Positions 6,283 through 8,965 of a DNA stretch of 8,965 nucleotides are shown here, piece by piece. The notes beneath the pieces were generated by a model. It had not been told where the DNA came from and ran no database searches. It was given only the letters and a program-made list of their open reading frames with translations. Source of the DNA: Eubacteriaceae bacterium (lineage in GTDB: Bacteria; Bacillota; Clostridia; Eubacteriales; Anaerofustaceae); the NCBI GenBank assembly GCA_017613995.1, contig JAGACT010000050.1:1-8965 (forward strand). The letters run 5' to 3'. Position 1 is the first letter of the stretch. Each line of letters begins with the position of its first letter. The translations under genes and the position numbers were made by a program.

Positions 6283-7593
6283 TCAAATTATAAGAAAGCC
6301 CATATATGTCGGCAGAGTGAGTATTCCGTTTGCACTGCCGATATTATAGTCTCCCAGTTTGATCGCGCCCCCCACATGATACTTTTCAGGATGCGCAAGT
6401 ATCGTTTTCACACTTTTGGCATTTCCGTTTTTCGCCTTTACTTCCAGCAGTATTGCCGCATTATCACGGCGTATGACAAAGTCGATCTCTATCCCGCTTT
6501 CTTTACGGAAATAATAAAGTGCTTTCCCGCGTTTACCGATCATATCCGCGATCAGGTTCTCAAAAACTGCTCCTTTATATCCATACAGATCTCCGCGCAG
6601 GATATCATACTGTGTTCCTTCATCAAGCATTGCGGTGAACAGACCTGTATCCGCCATATATACTTTAAAAATATCCGTCTCGGCATATCCATCAAGGGGA
6701 AGTTCCGGAAGAGAAAGATTGTAACATCTGTTGATGATGCCGGCATCTTCTATCCACTTCAGACTTCCTTCGTACATACCGGAAGTACCCTTTTTTCGGA
6801 TCAGCGAATACTGAAATTTCTTGTTTTCTTTAGCCAGCTGTTTAGGAATGGAGTCAAAGCACTCCCTGATCCTGGACCTGTCAGCCCTGGAGGCATATTT
6901 CACCATATCGTCCCGATAACTGTTGATAATATCCATCTGCAGTGAATATGTCTGGCTGATCTGTCTGGTATCAACAAACCGCTGGGCTACTTCGGGCATC
7001 CCCCCTACGACAGTGTACTGCAGCAGCAGATCCCTCATCCTTTCATGTATCGGAACAGGCACCGGCGTGATCGTGTCCAGGGACCGCTTCAGAAGATCTA
7101 TAACATTCTGTTCTATTCCATTCGCCCACAGGAACTCCTCGAAGTCCATAGGGTACATGCTCATTATCGTCTCGTAACCGACAGGTATGGAGATCTCTTC
7201 CCCATAGCCGCTGATTCCGAGCAGTGACCCTGTCCCTATCACATCATACCGCCCGTCAAGCTTAAAAAACTTGAGCGATGTTCTTGCATTGGGACAATGT
7301 TGGATCTCATCCAGGATAATGATCGTGTTTCCCGGTTCGAAAATGGTGTTTTTCCCCAGAAGCGCAGACATGTACATAATCAGGTCATCGACTTTCAGAG
7401 AACCGGCAAAAACAGATGAGTACTCGGGGTTTTCAAAGAAATTCATATAAATGACATTCTTGTAATTCTGCTCCGCAAAAGCCAGAACACTTGCTGTTTT
7501 TCCGCATTGACGGACTCCCTTTATGATCAGAGGCTTGTGGTCGGGTTCATTTTTCCATGCCTGAAGTTGATCCTGTATCTTTCTCTTAAGCAT
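6283..7593 (-). CDS. AAA family ATPase with C-terminal DUF4143 domain
   Basis: The 436-aa product has an N-terminal P-loop ATPase: Walker A GVRQCGKT (about 26-33), Walker B TIIILDEIQ (D/E about 95-96) and a GTGSLLG sensor-like motif (about 120-126). The C-terminal DUF4143 part shows a PD-(D/E)XK-nuclease-like pattern: FENLIADMI (E about 345), GIEIDFVI (D about 371) and LLEVKAK (E/K about 384/386). Length and order are normal for this family, which is widespread, often mobile, and without a settled function. ATG at 7591-7593 follows AGGAGG (7601-7606) by 7 bases; a GTG one codon upstream is possible. It has its own promoter and is unrelated to the neighbouring two-component genes. It sits between two kinase scraps that share 17 identical bases, so it probably arrived by insertion or replacement. 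Confidence 0.9.
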   Translation of the reverse strand: MLKRKIQDQLQAWKNEPDHKPLIIKGVRQCGKTASVLAFAEQNYKNVIYMNFFENPEYSSVFAGSLKVDDLIMYMSALLGKNTIFEPGNTIIILDEIQHCPNARTSLKFFKLDGRYDVIGTGSLLGISGYGEEISIPVGYETIMSMYPMDFEEFLWANGIEQNVIDLLKRSLDTITPVPVPIHERMRDLLLQYTVVGGMPEVAQRFVDTRQISQTYSLQMDIINSYRDDMVKYASRADRSRIRECFDSIPKQLAKENKKFQYSLIRKKGTSGMYEGSLKWIEDAGIINRCYNLSLPELPLDGYAETDIFKVYMADTGLFTAMLDEGTQYDILRGDLYGYKGAVFENLIADMIGKRGKALYYFRKESGIEIDFVIRRDNAAILLEVKAKNGNAKSVKTILAHPEKYHVGGAIKLGDYNIGSANGILTLPTYMGFLII

Positions 7594-7613
7594 CACGATA
7601 TCCTCCTGAATTG

Positions 7614-7642
7614 ATTATCGGACTTTTTTAAGCGAGTTTCAA
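7614..7642 (-). promoter_or_regulatory. Promoter of the ATPase gene
   Basis: On the minus strand TTGAAA (7637-7642), a 17-base spacer and GATAAT (7614-7619) match the sigma-A consensus closely. The start would be near 7607-7608, so the mRNA would begin almost at the ribosome binding site (7601-7606) with a leader of only about 15 bases. The surrounding 7615-7700 has several loose copies of TCG(G)ACTTTTT, whose meaning is unclear. Confidence 0.6.
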
Positions 7643-7963
7643 GATAAAAATCGGATTTTTCCAATCGACTTTGAATACAAGTGGCGACTTTTTGTGGTCA
7701 GAGGCAGCGTCATGTGTGATGATAATGGCAAGTACATGGTGCCGATACCTTCCGGATAATGCTCATAAAATGATGTTTCCCCCTGCACAAGCCGCCGGAA
7801 ACCGACATATGTCAATCGTACCATATTACACGTCTATCAGGCGATTAGAAAGTGCCGGACAGCATATAGTCAGGATGCTTTATCCTTATAACCATTTAAC
7901 TTCATGTGAAAAAGTTAAGGTTAAATCTCCGGCGAACAAGGATGAATTCTCTTTGTCTGCCCT
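7643..7963. other. Intergenic region with no supported gene
   Basis: This stretch lies between the ATPase promoter and the second kinase scrap. A 61-codon minus-strand ORF (7639-7824) has no ribosome binding site and no recognisable family. One imperfect hairpin is present: AACC..TAACTT (7890-7902) with AAGTTA.GGTT (7912-7922). I see no tRNA, transposase or repeat array. Confidence 0.5.
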
Positions 7964-8011
7964 TCAGACCGTATTGTCCACCGGTATCCTTATGGTCACC
8001 ACGGTGCCCTC
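7964..8011 (-). pseudogene. Remnant of a histidine kinase C-terminus (scrap 2)
   Basis: The minus strand encodes EGTVVTIRIPVDNTV and a TGA (7964-7966). This matches the G3 box and end of the intact kinase (GNGTAVTIKIPKQRRSVQ) and is the length expected after the motif. Just upstream, after the copy B terminator, a start-like ATG (8037-8039) with AAGGA opens MDRENTVKRT in a different frame and then stops. This suggests that a kinase start was joined to a kinase end by a large internal deletion. No regulator gene follows. Confidence 0.55.
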
Positions 8012-8062
8012 GTCCTTTTTACCGTATTCTCTCTGTCCATAAAAATCCTTCCCAATAAAAAC

Positions 8063-8085
8063 AGCAGGCCGTTTCATGACCTGCT
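8063..8085 (-). terminator. U-tract terminator in the leader of copy B
   Basis: On the minus strand AGCAGGTC, loop ATGAAAC, GGCCTGCT (8 bp, including one U-G) is followed by GTTTTTATT. It occupies the same place relative to riboswitch B (about 100 bases on) as the terminator at 4755-4774 does to riboswitch A, but the sequence differs in both stem and loop. Confidence 0.78.
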
Positions 8086-8090
8086 TATAC

Positions 8091-8150
8091 GCATGGATAG
8101 ATTCTGCTGCAATGAAAAACGCTCCCGGCGCGCGGGGGATATATCCATGC
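8091..8150 (-). repeat. 9-bp long-range inverted repeat between riboswitch B and its terminator
   Basis: GCATGGATA (8091-8099) pairs with TATCCATGC (8142-8150), matching the copy A arrangement at 4776-4838. Inside the loop the minus strand has a GC-rich hairpin, CCCG-CGCGC-CGGG, followed by AGCGTTTTT (about 8116-8137). This is a second terminator-like element that copy A lacks. Confidence 0.45.
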
Positions 8151-8185
8151 TGTCTGGCCATGGCAAATGCATCACGATCCGGAGA

Positions 8186-8344
8186 GGCGTGTATCTGACT
8201 TATCTCCAGCAATGGAGCTTCACAGTGCCCTGCGCGTCGGGGATCCCACCCGGTTCCACGTTTCACGCATCCGAATTTTTTTCATTATACTACAGCGAAC
8301 CGGCACAGGCAAGTACCATTCGGTTCCGGAGCCCGTACCGAAGT
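8186..8344 (-). promoter_or_regulatory. Cobalamin (B12) riboswitch, copy B, upstream of a decayed module
   Basis: It has the same motifs as copy A, shifted by 3315 bases: GTGGGATCC core (8241-8249), CACTGTGA (8220-8227) and AGTCAGATAC (8191-8200). Between the last two, copy B has CTCCA-TTGC-TGGAG, a clean 5-bp stem-loop, where copy A has lost most of the pairing. The GGTGC near the 5' end is GGTAC here. It now leads only to a terminator and a kinase scrap, so it may be an orphan. Confidence 0.78.
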
Positions 8345-8345
8345 G

Positions 8346-8373
8346 TATTTACTATGTTCATATTATTCGTCAG
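8346..8373 (-). promoter_or_regulatory. Promoter of riboswitch B
   Basis: CTGACG (8368-8373), 16-base spacer, TAAATA (8346-8351) on the minus strand, as in copy A. The two differences in this stretch both fall in the spacer, so the promoter boxes are identical in the two copies. Confidence 0.5.
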
Positions 8374-8494
8374 TTCATACTCGACTTATCTTTATTGGCA
8401 GTGCGACAGATTCTTGATCATAACAACAATTAGCAGAGTAATTATTGAAAATATATCTGACGGGATTATTATTAACGGTGGTCTGTGCATCCAA

Positions 8495-8856
8495 TCCGGA
8501 TGATACCGGGGTCGTCACTTTAGATTTTCACTGTTATTGACTTTGGACTATCCCTATGTAGCACTTTAGATTTAGATTCCATTGGCTCCGGATCACATAG
8601 GGAACATCGATATTCAGCACTTTCTATGCTGTAGTCTCTTTTTTTCATCTTTTACTGTCTGAATCTTGCTCAGATTCCGTATCGATGCTAAAATGATAAT
8701 GTAAGTGATTAATAATATTGTTATGAATAAGAATAACAGGAAGATTTGATCGACTTGCAGAATACAAATATGGACAAAATGTCTGTCTATGCCATTTTGA
8801 GCGCCATCTGAGAAAAGGCCTGAATAAGTCAGGAAAGCTCAGACAGTTACGTTAAC
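8495..8856. other. AT-rich intergenic region with no supported gene
   Basis: I see no ORF of useful size with a ribosome binding site. The region holds a 12-base direct repeat CACTTTAGATTT (8516-8527 and 8562-8573), an inverted repeat TCCCTATGT (8551-8559) / ACATAGGGA (8595-8603), and GAATCT/AGATTC (8661-8666 / 8672-8677). Such spaced repeats next to an attachment-like tRNA end could be recombinase arm sites, but this is speculation. Confidence 0.4.
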
Positions 8857-8903
8857 GATTCGTAATCAATAGGTCGGGAGTTCGAGTCTCCCCATCAGCT
8901 CCA
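8857..8903 (+). tRNA. tRNA-Thr(CGT) 3' fragment (anticodon loop to CCA)
   Basis: GATTCGTAATC carries a TTCGTAA anticodon loop (8859-8865, anticodon CGT at 8861-8863). It is followed by a perfect T arm GGGAG-TTCGAGT-CTCCC (8876-8892), acceptor strand CATCAGC (8893-8899), discriminator T and CCA. The 5' acceptor strand GCTGATG is absent upstream, and the anticodon 5' strand reads AACGA where ATTGA would be needed to pair with TCAAT. Only the 3' half is therefore present. A GCTCAG at 8837-8842 sits where a D arm would start, so a decayed whole tRNA is the alternative to an attachment-site fragment. Confidence 0.6.
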
Positions 8904-8918
8904 TTTTTTAGCTTAGAT

Positions 8919-8961
8919 AAGCCGTTTTTGTTAATTTGAGACAAAGACGGCTTCTTTTTTT
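8919..8961 (+). terminator. Rho-independent terminator after the tRNA-Thr fragment
   Basis: AAGCCGTTTTTGT (8919-8931) pairs with ACAAAGACGGCTT (8941-8953) over 13 bp, with one U-G pair and a 9-base loop, then a run of seven T (8955-8961). It looks like the original terminator of the tRNA gene, and indicates that the DNA to the right is the old chromosomal side. Confidence 0.85.
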
Positions 8962-8965
8962 GTCC

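Larger units (their letters stand above)
8186..8494 (-). repeat. 309-bp direct repeat, copy B
   Basis: Second copy of 4871-5179, same orientation, offset 3315 bases throughout. The part matching the 70-aa gene keeps the frame (GLDAQTTVNNN...), with one residue change (NCCYDQE instead of NCYYDQE). It lacks the signal peptide: a stop lies in frame a few codons upstream of the match. Copy B therefore carries only the 3' end of that gene. Confidence 0.95.

Noticed and set aside
7639..7824. 61-codon minus-strand ORF upstream of the ATPase
   Set aside because: No ribosome binding site, no recognisable motif, and it overlaps the ATPase promoter.
4871..8494. The 309-bp repeats as insertion sequences or a CRISPR-like array
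   Set aside because: Only two copies, no terminal inverted repeats, no transposase, and the content is a gene end plus a riboswitch leader. No short regularly spaced repeats were seen anywhere in the window.
8828..8903. Complete functional tRNA-Thr
   Set aside because: The length and a GCTCAG in D-arm position fit, but the 5' acceptor strand does not pair with CATCAGC, the D stem does not close and the anticodon stem has mismatches.

Overview
The window looks like a low-to-mid GC Gram-positive of the class Clostridia (Lachnospiraceae/Oscillospiraceae type). The clues are strong AGGAGG ribosome binding sites, a LytS-type kinase with a receiver/winged-helix/BTAD-like regulator, a FecR-like/DUF4430 surface protein, a DUF4143 ATPase, and a tRNA tail followed by a classic U-tract terminator. 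Every substantial gene is on the minus strand. The plus strand carries only the end of a gene at the left edge and a tRNA fragment at the right edge. Taxonomy is inference; there is no marker gene.

Layout, left to right. 1-96: C-terminal end of a plus-strand gene. 97-784: intergenic, with several hairpins, one possible 46-aa ORF and a minus-strand terminator. 785-4628: an intact minus-strand operon, read as sensor kinase -> response regulator -> membrane-anchored FecR-like/DUF4430 (transcobalamin-like) protein, with 4-bp overlaps at both junctions. 4629-5058: its leader, consisting of a promoter, an RNA that I recognise as a cobalamin riboswitch, a long-range inverted repeat and a U-tract terminator. 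5060-5272: a 70-aa secreted peptide gene. 5374-6179: a second response regulator, paralogous to the first but broken by a single missing base. 6193-6219: last residues of a lost kinase gene. 6283-7593: an AAA ATPase with a DUF4143 tail. 7964-8011: another lost-kinase C-terminal scrap. 8063-8494: a second promoter/riboswitch/terminator leader. 8495-8856: AT-rich, no gene seen. 8857-8953: 3' part of tRNA-Thr(CGT) plus its terminator.

How it fits together. The two leaders sit in a 309-bp direct repeat (4871-5179 and 8186-8494; 12 differences by hand count, no gaps). I infer that the region was a tandem array of [cobalamin riboswitch - kinase - regulator - exported protein] modules. The left module is intact; the right one(s) have decayed. 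The kinase is reduced to C-terminal scraps, the regulator is frameshifted, and an ATPase gene sits between the two scraps. The intact module suggests a B12-repressed two-component system paired with a surface protein whose C-terminal domain is related to animal B12-carrier proteins. This is a candidate corrinoid sensing/acquisition system; the link is inferred from the riboswitch and DUF4430, not proven. The tRNA-Thr 3' fragment at the right edge looks like an attachment site, so the block may be one end of an integrated island.
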